From contig MEUE01000001.1 in assembly GCA_001771585.1 (NCBI GenBank), forward strand, positions 602,744 to 666,743: a DNA stretch of 64,000 nucleotides. The letters are read 5' to 3'. The position numbers and the translations under genes were made by a program. The notes below the pieces were generated by a model. The model was not told the DNA's origin, searched no databases, and saw nothing but the letters and a program-made list of their open reading frames with translations. Shown one piece after another: positions 27,739 through 35,639 of this stretch (within the stretch, counting starts at the first letter, position 1; every line of letters begins with the position of its first letter). Source of the stretch: a candidate division WOR-1 bacterium RIFOXYB2_FULL_46_45 (lineage in GTDB: Bacteria; Margulisbacteria; WOR-1; XYC2-FULL-46-14).

Positions 27739-27942
27739 ATTCGAATTTTTCTCGCAAATCAATTATCACAAATAAACGCAAATCCTCCAACTCGAATACA
27801 CTTCTCTAATATAATCGAATATGCCCGCAAATTCCCCTCCCCGAGAGGGGAAGGGCCTTTCGAGAATCTATTCGAGCATTTGGGACTATAAATTCGAGAC
27901 CAGGGGATTTGAGATATTTGAGATTCACAAATTCGTGATAAA
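27739..27942. repeat. Degenerate ATTCGAG-rich intergenic repeat, copy 1
   Basis: Many imperfect copies of ATTCGAG and ATTCGTG words. The start matches 48832 onwards over about 24 bases with two differences, and TCGAGAATC with ATTCG words recurs in the same order. A TTCCCCTC/GAGGGGAA hairpin is at 27832-27852. No gene is seen; it separates two hydrolase genes. Confidence 0.5.
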
Positions 27943-30900
27943 TTAGAAAATAACTTCATAAGCGAAGGATTGGTCGGAAGGATTAATTTTGAAAGAAGTT
28001 CCCGAAAAAGAGACCGCCGCTTTACGTCCGCCGTTCACATCAAGCGCGTAAACCGCCCTCGGCGTGCGGTCCAAAGTTACTTTGGCGTCAACTCCCTCAA
28101 CCAAAAGCGGCGCCTCCCCCACTTCCTTAAGCTGGGCGCGTGACTCGGAGAATTTCTGCCCCTTATTTTCGATCCTGGCGCCGGCGGTCAAAATCAGCCG
28201 CCGGGAAGAACTAATCGGAGCGTTGTCCAAACTGCTCAAAGAGAGGGAAACAAAATTGGTCTCCGAAGAAAAAGAGACATCGGACAGCTTAACGCTCTCT
28301 CCTTTAAAAAATCCGACCGCCGCCTGGGTGCGGTTGGTGTTGATCGTAAAAATCCCCCTGCCGTAATCTATCTTCAGTTCTCCGGTATCGGATTTTATGG
28401 TCTTCTTCTCCGTGGAAGCAAACTGATTAACATACCCCTCGGTGGCGGAGACGTTCCCCTCTTTGGCAAAATCGATCTGGGTCTTTGAAATCAGCGGGAG
28501 GAGCGGCTCCTCCGCGATCGGGCTGTCTTCGTAAATCTTGCCAAAGAGCTCTTTGTCTCCCAGAGTTTGCTTGAAATCATACTTTGCCTTCTTCACATCT
28601 CCGCGATGGAAAAGCAGGGCGGCCGATTGCCAGGGAGCCAAAACATTCGGCCACTGGCTCAAGTCAAAATTGTCCTGCATCGGCGCGGTCCAGCCGGCAT
28701 GATTAAAACTGAAGATCAAAACTCCGTCCCAATCCTGATGGTTGGCATAAGCGGCCATCAGAAGCGGTCCTTCCGCCCGGTATTCGTTGGGGAAACAGCT
28801 GTTCCATTCCGAAACGACAAAGGGTTTCCCGGCAACGCGGTAAAAAGCAAAATTATTGGGAAGGGCGTCTTTGGGCTGTTTGACCATTGCCTGGTTTTCG
28901 AAGACCACTCTGGTGCCGTAACCGAATTGCGGATGATCCCAATAGCGATGGCGGTCGATATAGTCCATTACGGCGTTCGCTTTGACATCCGCCGCCACAT
29001 TGACCCAGTGGTTTGAACCGGAGATGGGGACGCGGCAACCTAAAAGTTTCAAATAACTTCCCATATCTTTAAAATACTTGACCTGAAGGTCGTAATAAAA
29101 CTTCATGGTATCCTGTTCCCGAAGCGGTTCGACTTTTTCGGAACCGCCGCGCTGATATTGGAGCGGCGTATCGGCGCGGCGGACATTATTCTTTGAAGGG
29201 TTTTCTTCGGCCGAAAGGTCGCATCTGCCGTAGCGGTCGGTCCAGGCTTTTTCAAGCCCGGCGCGGCTCCCGTATTTATTCAAGAGCCACTTGTTCCAGA
29301 TTGAATCGAGTTCCGCCAGATAAGTCTTCGAAAGCCCAAACTGCGTCCCGATATAATAGAGCATCGCCTCGTTAATCAATTTATAAGAGACAATCGCCGG
29401 ATCGTCCACATAGCGCAAGCCGGTATAAGGGTTCTTGTGGGTTAAAATCTGCTCGGCGTATTTTTTCTGCAAATCGATTATCCGCTTGTTATAAAAGCCG
29501 GCAAACTTGGCTCCACGCTCCACGTTCTGCCAGTCGGCCACCCCGTCCCCTTCTTTGAACTTGCGGTCAACCAGAAGGTCGACAAAGATATAAATACCGT
29601 TTTTCTTAAGCTGATAGAGGAGATAATCCAGCTTGTCGAGTGTCTCTTTGTTTATATGCTGGGTATCGTTATAGTTTTGGTCAAAGATATTCGGGTTGGC
29701 CCAAAAAGCGTCGAGATGGTGGATGCGAACCAGGTTACAGCCCGATTTTGCCAGCCGTTTGGCCAGGTATTCGGCGTCTTGTTTTGAAGGGAAGGTCATC
29801 GGAGGATAAAGATTGGTCCCCCAAAAGCGGGCGCGGGAGCCGTCTTCAAAATAGAAGTGATCCCCTTTCACCTTTAGGAATCCTTTTTTTCCGGCGGGCG
29901 CGTCCAAAAGATAGCTCAAGTCAAAAGTGGAATCGGCAAAAGTGTCGGGAACAGGGTTAAATTGGTACCATTTGTCCTTCGCGGTAACGGAAACTCCCCC
30001 TTTTTTAATTCTTTCTCCCGAAGCGGTGATCGCTTCGACCTTAATCGAATCAAACCAGACCTCGCCGACGCATTCAAGCAGTCCGGCAAAAACATCAACC
30101 CTGACCGTTTCCTCCGGTACCGGAAAAGTACCGGAAAATTTCTGCCAGTTCGGAATTGTCCCGGTAAACTCGCCGACAATCGGCCAGCCGCCGATCCTTT
30201 TTCCTTTGCTGTCTTTAAATTCAAGATTGATCCGCGCTTTCTGCCACGGCTTCACCCCCTGCACCACATTTTTTGCCTTGGCATATGCCTCGACGTTAAT
30301 TTTTTTGATCCTGCTCCCGTCTATCGGCACGGATTGCGAGGCAAAAGACCAGACCGGTGTTTTGTTATTAATGTATAAAGCCCCGACCCCTTCCTGCGCC
30401 GGATAAACAATCGCCCACTCCTCGCTCCCGCCGTAGGCCCAGTCCTCCCAAATCTCAAACCCGCCGTTTTCCAGCAAATTATATTCGTCAACCGCAAAGG
30501 TCCCCGTCTCAAGCCGGACGCTGTCAAAATAGGCCGCTCCGGTGGTGTTGTAAATGCCAAAAACCACTTTGGCCGTAACCGCCCCTTTGGGGACCCAAAA
30601 CTGCCGCCCGACAAAGCGCCAGCCAAAAGAGCCGGTCCACGGGCCCAGCTCCGGCCAGCCCCCGACCTGTTTTTCGTCCTTGTCAAAAAAGAGGAGCTGG
30701 ATATTCATCTTGTTCCAGTTCTCTTTCCCTTCAATTATATTTTCGGCTTTGATGTAGGCGGAGATCTGCATTTTTTTCATCTCCGGAGTGATCTTGATGC
30801 TCTGTGCCGCCAAACTCATCGCGGGAGCTTTGTTTTCAATTTTGATCGCTTTTCCGGAATAGCCGGGGACGATACTACAGTTATAATATTCGGTCCCCCA

Positions 30901-31029
30901 ATGCAGGGGAATGTTGTTCTTTGCTCCGTCCTCAAAGCCGCTGTTCTTTAAAAGATCGACGCTCGCATCAATTGGCAAAATAAAAAATGCCAATGCTAAA
31001 AAGCTAGCCCAAAACAACTTCAACTGCAT
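27943..31029 (-). CDS. Secreted multidomain glycoside hydrolase (clan A, GH5-like) with two CBM4/9-type modules
   Basis: Predicted 1028 aa. A signal peptide spans residues 1-21 (MQLKLFWASFLALAFFILPI). Two beta-sandwich modules follow, starting LLKNSGFEDG near 26 and LLENGGFEIWED near 185, as in CBM_4_9. A TIM-barrel catalytic domain runs from about 385 to 800: FWGTNLYPP, NLVRIHH, then INEAML with the acid/base Glu and VVSEWNS with the nucleophile Glu. The C-terminal 200 residues look beta-rich. I chose the ATG at 31029 (GGAAGGAG one base upstream in a purine-rich tract) over an ATG-like start at 31086 because only this start places the signal peptide first. It overlaps the GH94 gene upstream by 26 bases and should be coupled to it. 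It probably releases oligosaccharides outside the cell. Confidence 0.85.
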   Translation of the reverse strand: MQLKLFWASFLALAFFILPIDASVDLLKNSGFEDGAKNNIPLHWGTEYYNCSIVPGYSGKAIKIENKAPAMSLAAQSIKITPEMKKMQISAYIKAENIIEGKENWNKMNIQLLFFDKDEKQVGGWPELGPWTGSFGWRFVGRQFWVPKGAVTAKVVFGIYNTTGAAYFDSVRLETGTFAVDEYNLLENGGFEIWEDWAYGGSEEWAIVYPAQEGVGALYINNKTPVWSFASQSVPIDGSRIKKINVEAYAKAKNVVQGVKPWQKARINLEFKDSKGKRIGGWPIVGEFTGTIPNWQKFSGTFPVPEETVRVDVFAGLLECVGEVWFDSIKVEAITASGERIKKGGVSVTAKDKWYQFNPVPDTFADSTFDLSYLLDAPAGKKGFLKVKGDHFYFEDGSRARFWGTNLYPPMTFPSKQDAEYLAKRLAKSGCNLVRIHHLDAFWANPNIFDQNYNDTQHINKETLDKLDYLLYQLKKNGIYIFVDLLVDRKFKEGDGVADWQNVERGAKFAGFYNKRIIDLQKKYAEQILTHKNPYTGLRYVDDPAIVSYKLINEAMLYYIGTQFGLSKTYLAELDSIWNKWLLNKYGSRAGLEKAWTDRYGRCDLSAEENPSKNNVRRADTPLQYQRGGSEKVEPLREQDTMKFYYDLQVKYFKDMGSYLKLLGCRVPISGSNHWVNVAADVKANAVMDYIDRHRYWDHPQFGYGTRVVFENQAMVKQPKDALPNNFAFYRVAGKPFVVSEWNSCFPNEYRAEGPLLMAAYANHQDWDGVLIFSFNHAGWTAPMQDNFDLSQWPNVLAPWQSAALLFHRGDVKKAKYDFKQTLGDKELFGKIYEDSPIAEEPLLPLISKTQIDFAKEGNVSATEGYVNQFASTEKKTIKSDTGELKIDYGRGIFTINTNRTQAAVGFFKGESVKLSDVSFSSETNFVSLSLSSLDNAPISSSRRLILTAGARIENKGQKFSESRAQLKEVGEAPLLVEGVDAKVTLDRTPRAVYALDVNGGRKAAVSFSGTSFKINPSDQSFAYEVIF

Positions 31030-33433
31030 GCTCCTTCCCTTTTTTGTAATATGGAATAACATTTCCTGTAATCTCTTCGCCGTCAATTTTTAAAAATTTC
31101 ACTCTTTTTTGTCTTCCATCCGGGTTCTTTATTTTTATATTATAAACCGAACCTCTCACCACCCGCCGGACTTCAAGTTCCTTCCACTCCGACGGGATGC
31201 ATGGATCAATTATTATACCATCATAGGATGGCCTGATACCCAGAATATATTGCGAAGCGGCATAAAGGTTCCAGGCGGCGGAACCGGTCAGCCACGAATT
31301 TTTCCCCTCCCCAAAGTCGGGGTGGTCGGGCCCGGCCACCATCTGGCAGTAGACGTACGGTTCGATTTTTCTGGTTTCGGCAATTTCATTCTGCGCCGCC
31401 GGCAGGATCGCTTTGTAATATTCGAAAGCGCGGTCGCCCCGCCCCAAGATACATTCGGCCACCATCGCCCACGGGTTGGGGTGGCAAAAAATGGAAGCGT
31501 TTTCTTTCAGTCCCGGAGGATAGGTCGAGATTTCGCCGTGTTCCGGATAGTATTTTGTCAGCGCCGGCTGCTGCAATATAATTCCATGTTTACTAAAAAG
31601 CTTTTCATAAACCGAGTCCATGCATTCCATTGCGCGCTTCCCCTCCGCTGCTCCGCTCATCACTCCCCACGGTTGTGTTTCCAAATAAATTTTGCCCTCT
31701 TTATTTTTGTTTGATCCGACCGGTTTTCCTGCGTCATCATACGCCCTCCGGTACCATGCCCCATCCCACCCATGCTTGTTCAATATCACCGTCATCTGTA
31801 TTGCTATCTTTCCGAAAACCTTCTCCTCCGCCTTACCTACGCCTGCGCCTATGCCTACGCCTTTTGCCCCAAGCATCTCTATCATCAAATTACAAGAATG
31901 AACCAGCATCTCCCCAACCAGCACCGATTCCGCCTTCCCGTTCGGTCCGGTCATATTGAGGCAGTCGTTCCAATCGGAGAATTTGGATAATGGAAGCCCA
32001 TGTGGCCCCCTATTTTTCCACGAAAACTCGATTCCTCTTTTTAAATGTTCATATAATGTCCCTACCTTAATTTTGCGCTTTGCATTTTGCACTTTGCGCT
32101 TATAAACATTGTCATGATGCCCCACCTGCGCAGGAACCATCGGCTCATAGGGAGCGAACGGCACTTTCTCTTTCAGGATCGAAAAGTCTCCGGTTTCTTT
32201 GATGTAATTCGCGACGGCAATAATCAGCCAGTGCGGATCATCCGAATAACCAAGCAACGCTCCTTTTTTGGTAAGAGGCGAATACTGGTGGTAAGTTGAG
32301 CCGTCTTCAAACTGGATGGCGGCCAGATCCAAAATTCTCCGGCGGACCTGGTCGGGGATGATATGGCAGAAGCCCAAAGTATCCTGGCAGGAATCGCGGA
32401 ATCCCATCCCCCGCCCGATCCCCGATTCGTAATATGAGGCGTAACGGGACCAGTTGAAGGTCTGCAAGCACTGATACTGGTTCCAGATGTTGATTGTCGT
32501 GTTCATGTCGGAATCCGGAGTTTCTATCTGTAATTTTGAGAGGTTTTCTTCCCAGTATTTCTTTATTTTTTCTAATTCTTCGTCGGCTTCCTGAATGCTA
32601 AAGGTTTTAATCTTCTTGCTTTTAGAAACGCCGAGAGTAAAAAGGATCGTTTTGCTTTCGCCCGGATTTAATTTGATCTTTACGCAGTGCGCTCCGATCG
32701 GCGACCAGCCAATGGCGGTTGAATTCGAACATTCGTCGCGGACAACCGCTTCCGGCCTTGAGAGCGGATTGTAGCCGTTATTGCCGAGAAACGCCTTGCG
32801 CTGGCAGTCAAAAGAATGGATCGGCTCGGAGCAGGAAAAGTAGGCAAAGATATCCACCCAGCTGCCATATTGGGTATCGTGGATGATCGTATTCCCTTCG
32901 CAGTGCGCCTTGCCGATTGACCAGGTCCGCTGGAAGTTGTTGGCGTCTCCGACCGCGTCCCAGAGGCAAAACTCGACAAAGGAGAATAAGCTTAGATCTC
33001 GTATCTCGTTGCTCGTATTTCGTATCTCGAGTTTCCAAACCTCCAAATTTTCATTCAGAGGCACAAAGTAGGTAATGGTGCTTTGCACTTTGAACTTTGA
33101 GCTTTGCACTTTAGTGTAGCCGAGTCCATGCTTACACTCATATGTATCTAAACTGGTTTGGCACGGTTCCCAAGTCGGCGAAAAGAACTCTCCGCTCTCG
33201 TTGTCTTTAATGTATATATAGCGGCCGTTGGAATCAAAGGGGATATTGTCGTAGCGGTAGCGGGTAATCCTTCTTTCACGGGGATCTTTGTAGAAGCTGT
33301 ATCCTCCGGCGGTATTGGAAATCAAGGCGCAGTAGTCCGATTCTCCAAGATAGTTGATCCAGGGGAGCGGCGTGTTGGGGGTTTCAATCACGTATTCTTT
33401 ATTTATATTATCAAAGTAGCCCTGGCGCACCAT
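31004..33433 (-). CDS. GH94 glycoside phosphorylase (cellobiose/cellodextrin phosphorylase family), copy 1
   Basis: Predicted 809 aa, normal for the family. The N-terminal beta-sandwich (FDNINKEYVIETPNTPLPW, GGYSF) is followed by the (alpha/alpha)6 domain with GMGFRDSCQDT and SDWNDCLN, whose first Asp is the catalytic acid; QPWGVMSG and NSWLTGSAAWN follow. The enzyme splits beta-glucosides with phosphate, saving ATP after uptake, and has no signal peptide. Two in-frame short repeats interrupt it: KVQSSKFKVQS near residue 108 and KRKVQNAKRKIKV near 450. The ATG lies seven bases past a TATAAT, so the message is nearly leaderless. It is followed by the secreted GH5-like gene. Its relative at 46412 carries the first repeat at the same place. 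Confidence 0.92.
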   Translation of the reverse strand: MVRQGYFDNINKEYVIETPNTPLPWINYLGESDYCALISNTAGGYSFYKDPRERRITRYRYDNIPFDSNGRYIYIKDNESGEFFSPTWEPCQTSLDTYECKHGLGYTKVQSSKFKVQSTITYFVPLNENLEVWKLEIRNTSNEIRDLSLFSFVEFCLWDAVGDANNFQRTWSIGKAHCEGNTIIHDTQYGSWVDIFAYFSCSEPIHSFDCQRKAFLGNNGYNPLSRPEAVVRDECSNSTAIGWSPIGAHCVKIKLNPGESKTILFTLGVSKSKKIKTFSIQEADEELEKIKKYWEENLSKLQIETPDSDMNTTINIWNQYQCLQTFNWSRYASYYESGIGRGMGFRDSCQDTLGFCHIIPDQVRRRILDLAAIQFEDGSTYHQYSPLTKKGALLGYSDDPHWLIIAVANYIKETGDFSILKEKVPFAPYEPMVPAQVGHHDNVYKRKVQNAKRKIKVGTLYEHLKRGIEFSWKNRGPHGLPLSKFSDWNDCLNMTGPNGKAESVLVGEMLVHSCNLMIEMLGAKGVGIGAGVGKAEEKVFGKIAIQMTVILNKHGWDGAWYRRAYDDAGKPVGSNKNKEGKIYLETQPWGVMSGAAEGKRAMECMDSVYEKLFSKHGIILQQPALTKYYPEHGEISTYPPGLKENASIFCHPNPWAMVAECILGRGDRAFEYYKAILPAAQNEIAETRKIEPYVYCQMVAGPDHPDFGEGKNSWLTGSAAWNLYAASQYILGIRPSYDGIIIDPCIPSEWKELEVRRVVRGSVYNIKIKNPDGRQKRVKFLKIDGEEITGNVIPYYKKGKEHAVEVVLG
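32071..32101. repeat. TTTGCACTTTGCG-type short repeat inside GH94 copy 1
   Basis: About 31 bases of TTTGC(A/G)CTTTGCA-like units, in frame, coding for KRKVQNAKRKIK on the minus strand. It looks inserted in a surface loop of the enzyme. Confidence 0.6.
33081..33116. repeat. CTTTGCACTTTGAAC-type short repeat inside GH94 copy 1
   Basis: About 36 bases of the same word family, coding for KVQSSKFKVQS. The homologous gene at 46412 has an equivalent segment at the same position. Confidence 0.65.
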
Positions 33434-33440
33434 GGTGTGT

Positions 33441-33446
33441 ATTATA
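33441..33446 (-). promoter_or_regulatory. -10 element for GH94 copy 1
   Basis: TATAAT on the minus strand, seven bases before the ATG at 33433. No clear -35 is seen 17 bases upstream. Confidence 0.4.
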
Positions 33447-33451
33447 GCATA

Positions 33452-33497
33452 TCGGGATATCCAGGGGATCAGGGACCGGATATCAGGAGATCAGAAA
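33452..33497. repeat. ATCAGGGGATC-type short repeat
   Basis: GGATATCCAGGGGATCAGGG and GATATCAGGAGATCAG units between the GH94 promoter and the stop of the PIN gene. The same word family is at 35590-35620 and in frame at 45733-45767. Confidence 0.5.
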
Positions 33498-33916
33498 TCG
33501 CGATCCAAACTTAATACTTTAATTTCTGTGATCTTTTTGAGTTTTTTGTCGTTGGTTATAAATAGGTCGGCATTGGAAACCAATCCTCCGGCAATCTGCA
33601 GGGCGTCCGGCAATTTAATTTTATATTTTGCTCTTACCCCTGCCGCTAAAGTTGCCAAGTATTGATTGATTTCCAATACAGTGAGATTTGGAAAGCTATT
33701 TAAAATGTTTTTATATTCATCGGCCAAAGGAAGATTCTTATGCTCCAAAGGTTTGGCCAAAATTTCGCTCAAAGTAATGACTGTGGTAACCGCTTTAGCT
33801 TCTCCCGATTCAACCTTTTTAAGTATCTTTTCGATTTTTTCAGAAAAAGCAGACCCTTCAAAATAATAAATAAAGAACATGGTATCAATAGCGACGGTTT
33901 TGTTTTTTAGTTCCAT
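33491..33916 (-). CDS. PIN-domain ribonuclease toxin (VapC-like)
   Basis: Predicted 141 aa, the usual PIN size. The four acidic positions are visible: AIDTMFFIYYF near residues 9-19, TLSEILAKP near 48, LPDALQIAG near 110 and FITNDKKL near 125. It would cleave RNA when its antitoxin is lost. It overlaps the AbrB-like antitoxin gene by ten bases, the normal toxin-antitoxin layout with the antitoxin first. Repeat sequence overlaps its stop codon. The pair sits between the GH94 operon and a DUF4143 gene, next to a damaged promoter copy, so this looks like an accessory insertion zone. Confidence 0.88.
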   Translation of the reverse strand: MELKNKTVAIDTMFFIYYFEGSAFSEKIEKILKKVESGEAKAVTTVITLSEILAKPLEHKNLPLADEYKNILNSFPNLTVLEINQYLATLAAGVRAKYKIKLPDALQIAGGLVSNADLFITNDKKLKKITEIKVLSLDRDF

Positions 33917-34155
33917 TCTTTTCTTAGTGTTTTTACGTATTGGTTAATATTAATTCCCCGCCACAATTCTTTCCCCAATCCTTTCATGTGCGCAGTATAG
34001 TTTTTCGGTTTTTTCCATAAAAGTATTTGCCCGCCAGCGCTTATGGTGAGCAACAACTTATCCCCCGCTTCAAGATGGGTCATCTCACGAGCCTCTTTGG
34101 GTATAACTACCTGATATTTTGAACTTAAAGTAACCTCTTTTTCTATTTCATTCAT
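33907..34155 (-). CDS. AbrB/MazE-type antitoxin
   Basis: Predicted 82 aa. Residues 6-50 form a SpoVT-AbrB swapped-hairpin DNA-binding domain (VTLSSKYQVVIPKEARE, then LEAGDKLLL). The C-terminal tail ending in KTLRKEWN would hold the toxin. The ATG follows AGGAGG by eight bases, and a promoter lies at 34177-34204. Antitoxins of this type usually repress their own operon; a partial dyad TTTAC-N6-GTAAA overlaps the promoter spacer. Confidence 0.85.
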   Translation of the reverse strand: MNEIEKEVTLSSKYQVVIPKEAREMTHLEAGDKLLLTISAGGQILLWKKPKNYTAHMKGLGKELWRGININQYVKTLRKEWN

Positions 34156-34176
34156 GAATATGTCCTCCTGATTTAC

Positions 34177-34204
34177 ATTTTACAACAAAGTAAAGCGTTG
34201 TCAA
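34177..34204 (-). promoter_or_regulatory. Promoter of the toxin-antitoxin pair
   Basis: TTGACA, 16 bases, TAAAAT on the minus strand, 21 bases before the antitoxin ATG. Confidence 0.6.
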
Positions 34205-34224
34205 GTCCCGGTTAAATTCTCGCA

Positions 34225-34266
34225 CAAAAATAATCCGCCTCAAAGTGAAATTTCCGCCGGGCTTTG
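34225..34266. repeat. Direct repeat left of DUF4143 copy 2 (broken promoter copy)
   Basis: These 42 bases match 35525-35566 with one difference (37 identical in a row). They contain TGAAATTT, but the CGATAT that should follow after 14 bases is missing (GCAAAT instead), so this copy should not work as the sigma-28-like promoter. Confidence 0.8.
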
Positions 34267-34331
34267 TGCAAATTAAGCATTGACACTTCCATAATACCAG
34301 CTAAAATTGCAGGATAATTGCAAGATACCAC

Positions 34332-34366
34332 TTGACAACTTCTATTTTACGGCGTAAAATAGAAGT
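34332..34366 (+). promoter_or_regulatory. Promoter with perfect 13-bp dyad, DUF4143 copy 2
   Basis: TTGACA at 34332, 17 bases, TAAAAT at 34355. The ATG is six bases past the -10, so the mRNA should be leaderless. ACTTCTATTTTAC and its exact complement GTAAAATAGAAGT, separated by GGC, cover 34338-34366, that is the spacer, the -10 and the start point. This is the expected place for a repressor site. Confidence 0.7.
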
Positions 34367-35533
34367 ATGCTAAAGAGATTCCTTAACTTGCCTTTAGATG
34401 CTCATTTTTTTCTTTTTGGCGCCAGGCAAACTGGAAAAAGCACTCTGCTTCATTCCTTTTTTCAAAAAGAAACAATTTATTATTATGACCTTTTAAAAAC
34501 CGAAGAATTTACAAGATTGGCCGCGCATCCCGAATTATTAAGAGAAGAAGTTCTTTCCCGTCCCGCTCACATAACCCATATAGTAATTGACGAGGTTCAG
34601 AGGATTCCGGAACTTTTAAATGAAATTCATCTTTTGATAGAATCTGCAAATGCCCCCTATTTCGCGCTTTCTGGATCAAGCGCCAGAAAACTAAAACGCT
34701 CAAAAGCCAATTTGCTGGCGGGAAGAGCTTTGTCTTATCACCTTTATCCTCTTACAATAGAAGAATTGGGACAAAACTTTTCTCTAACCAAAGCCCTGCA
34801 ATATGGGACTCTGCCAAGTGTTTATCTTGAGGAATCCGTTCAAAATGCGCAGGACCGGCTTCGCGCTTACGTGGAAGTTTACTTAAAAGAAGAGATTGAA
34901 TTGGAAGCCCAATCCCGCCGCATCGGTCTATTTATCCATTTTTTGACGATCGCCGCCGGAGAAAACGGCAACGCCCTTAATTTCTCGAATATTGCCAGGG
35001 AAACAGGAACTTCCTACCAAACCGTGAAATCTTATTTCCAAATCCTGGAAGACACCCTGATCGGTAAATTCCTGTTTCCTTACCAGAAAGCCGCCAGAAA
35101 ACGATTATCCAAACATCCTAAATTTTATTTTTTTGACACGGGGATCGTCAGGGCATTGACAAAAAAGATTACAGTTCCTCTTGAACCAAAAACAATCGAA
35201 TTCGGACGGGCGTTTGAGCATTTTATCTTATTAGATATCATGCGCCAGGCGGAATATCGGAAGCTGGATTATAATTTTTCATATTACCGGACCGAGGGCG
35301 GCTCTGAAGTCGATCTGATCATTGAAACGCCTAAGGGAGAAACTTTTGCCGTTGAAATAAAATCAACTGATACAATCGATTCAACCCACCTGCGCGGGCT
35401 TAAATCATTCAAGGAAATATGCCCGAGCGCGAAACTATGTTGTGTTTCAACTTCTCCGCGCGTGATTAATATCGGAGAAATTACAATCCTCCCGTGGCAA
35501 GAGATGAACAATAGCTTTTTGCTCCAAAAATAA
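34367..35533 (+). CDS. ATP-binding protein, AAA_14/DUF4143 family (copy 2)
   Basis: Predicted 388 aa. Walker A GARQTGKSTLL is near residues 18-28 and Walker B HIVIDEVQRIPELL near 70. The C-terminal DUF4143 region ends with the nuclease-like pattern SEVDLIIETPKG then AVEIKST. Its function is unknown, as for the family. The stop codon lies inside the right copy of a 42-base direct repeat, and the left copy lies 100 bases before the start, so the gene seems to have been placed between promoter and target gene of the 35640 operon. It has its own leaderless promoter with a perfect dyad. It shares family but little sequence with copy 1 at 21474. Confidence 0.9.
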   Translation: MLKRFLNLPLDAHFFLFGARQTGKSTLLHSFFQKETIYYYDLLKTEEFTRLAAHPELLREEVLSRPAHITHIVIDEVQRIPELLNEIHLLIESANAPYFALSGSSARKLKRSKANLLAGRALSYHLYPLTIEELGQNFSLTKALQYGTLPSVYLEESVQNAQDRLRAYVEVYLKEEIELEAQSRRIGLFIHFLTIAAGENGNALNFSNIARETGTSYQTVKSYFQILEDTLIGKFLFPYQKAARKRLSKHPKFYFFDTGIVRALTKKITVPLEPKTIEFGRAFEHFILLDIMRQAEYRKLDYNFSYYRTEGGSEVDLIIETPKGETFAVEIKSTDTIDSTHLRGLKSFKEICPSAKLCCVSTSPRVINIGEITILPWQEMNNSFLLQK

Positions 35534-35566
35534 TCCGCCTCAAAGTGAAATTTCCGCCGGGTTTTG
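35525..35566. repeat. Direct repeat right of DUF4143 copy 2 (intact promoter copy)
   Basis: It matches 34225-34266 with one difference and contains the ATPase stop codon at its left end. This copy continues into CGATAT and is the working promoter of the next operon. Confidence 0.8.
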
Positions 35567-35573
35567 ACGATAT
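35546..35573 (+). promoter_or_regulatory. Sigma-28-like promoter for the 35640-38782 operon
   Basis: TGAAATTT, 14 bases ending TTTTGA, CGATAT, then ATACATAGAAAG. An ATCAGG-type repeat (35590-35620) and GGAGG precede the ATG at 35640. Confidence 0.8.
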
Positions 35574-35589
35574 ATACATAGAAAGTCAA

Positions 35590-35620
35590 GGACATCAGGA
35601 GATCAGGCAATCAGAAAACC
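35590..35620. repeat. ATCAGGAGATCAGG-type short repeat in 5' leader
   Basis: GACATCAGGAGATCAGGCAA and TCAGAAAACCAG units lie in the leader of the 35640 gene. Same family as 33452-33497. Confidence 0.45.
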
Positions 35621-35639
35621 AGAAAAAGGAGGAATAAAT

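Noticed and set aside
27739-27942. CRISPR-like array from repeated ATTCGAG words
   Set aside because: The words are short, irregularly spaced and imperfect, with no constant repeat-spacer unit.
31074-31101. TGAAATTT-N14-CGAAGA on the minus strand
   Set aside because: It is inside the GH94 coding sequence, the -10 is poor, and the following gene overlaps as in an operon. It shows how often CGAA-type matches arise by chance.
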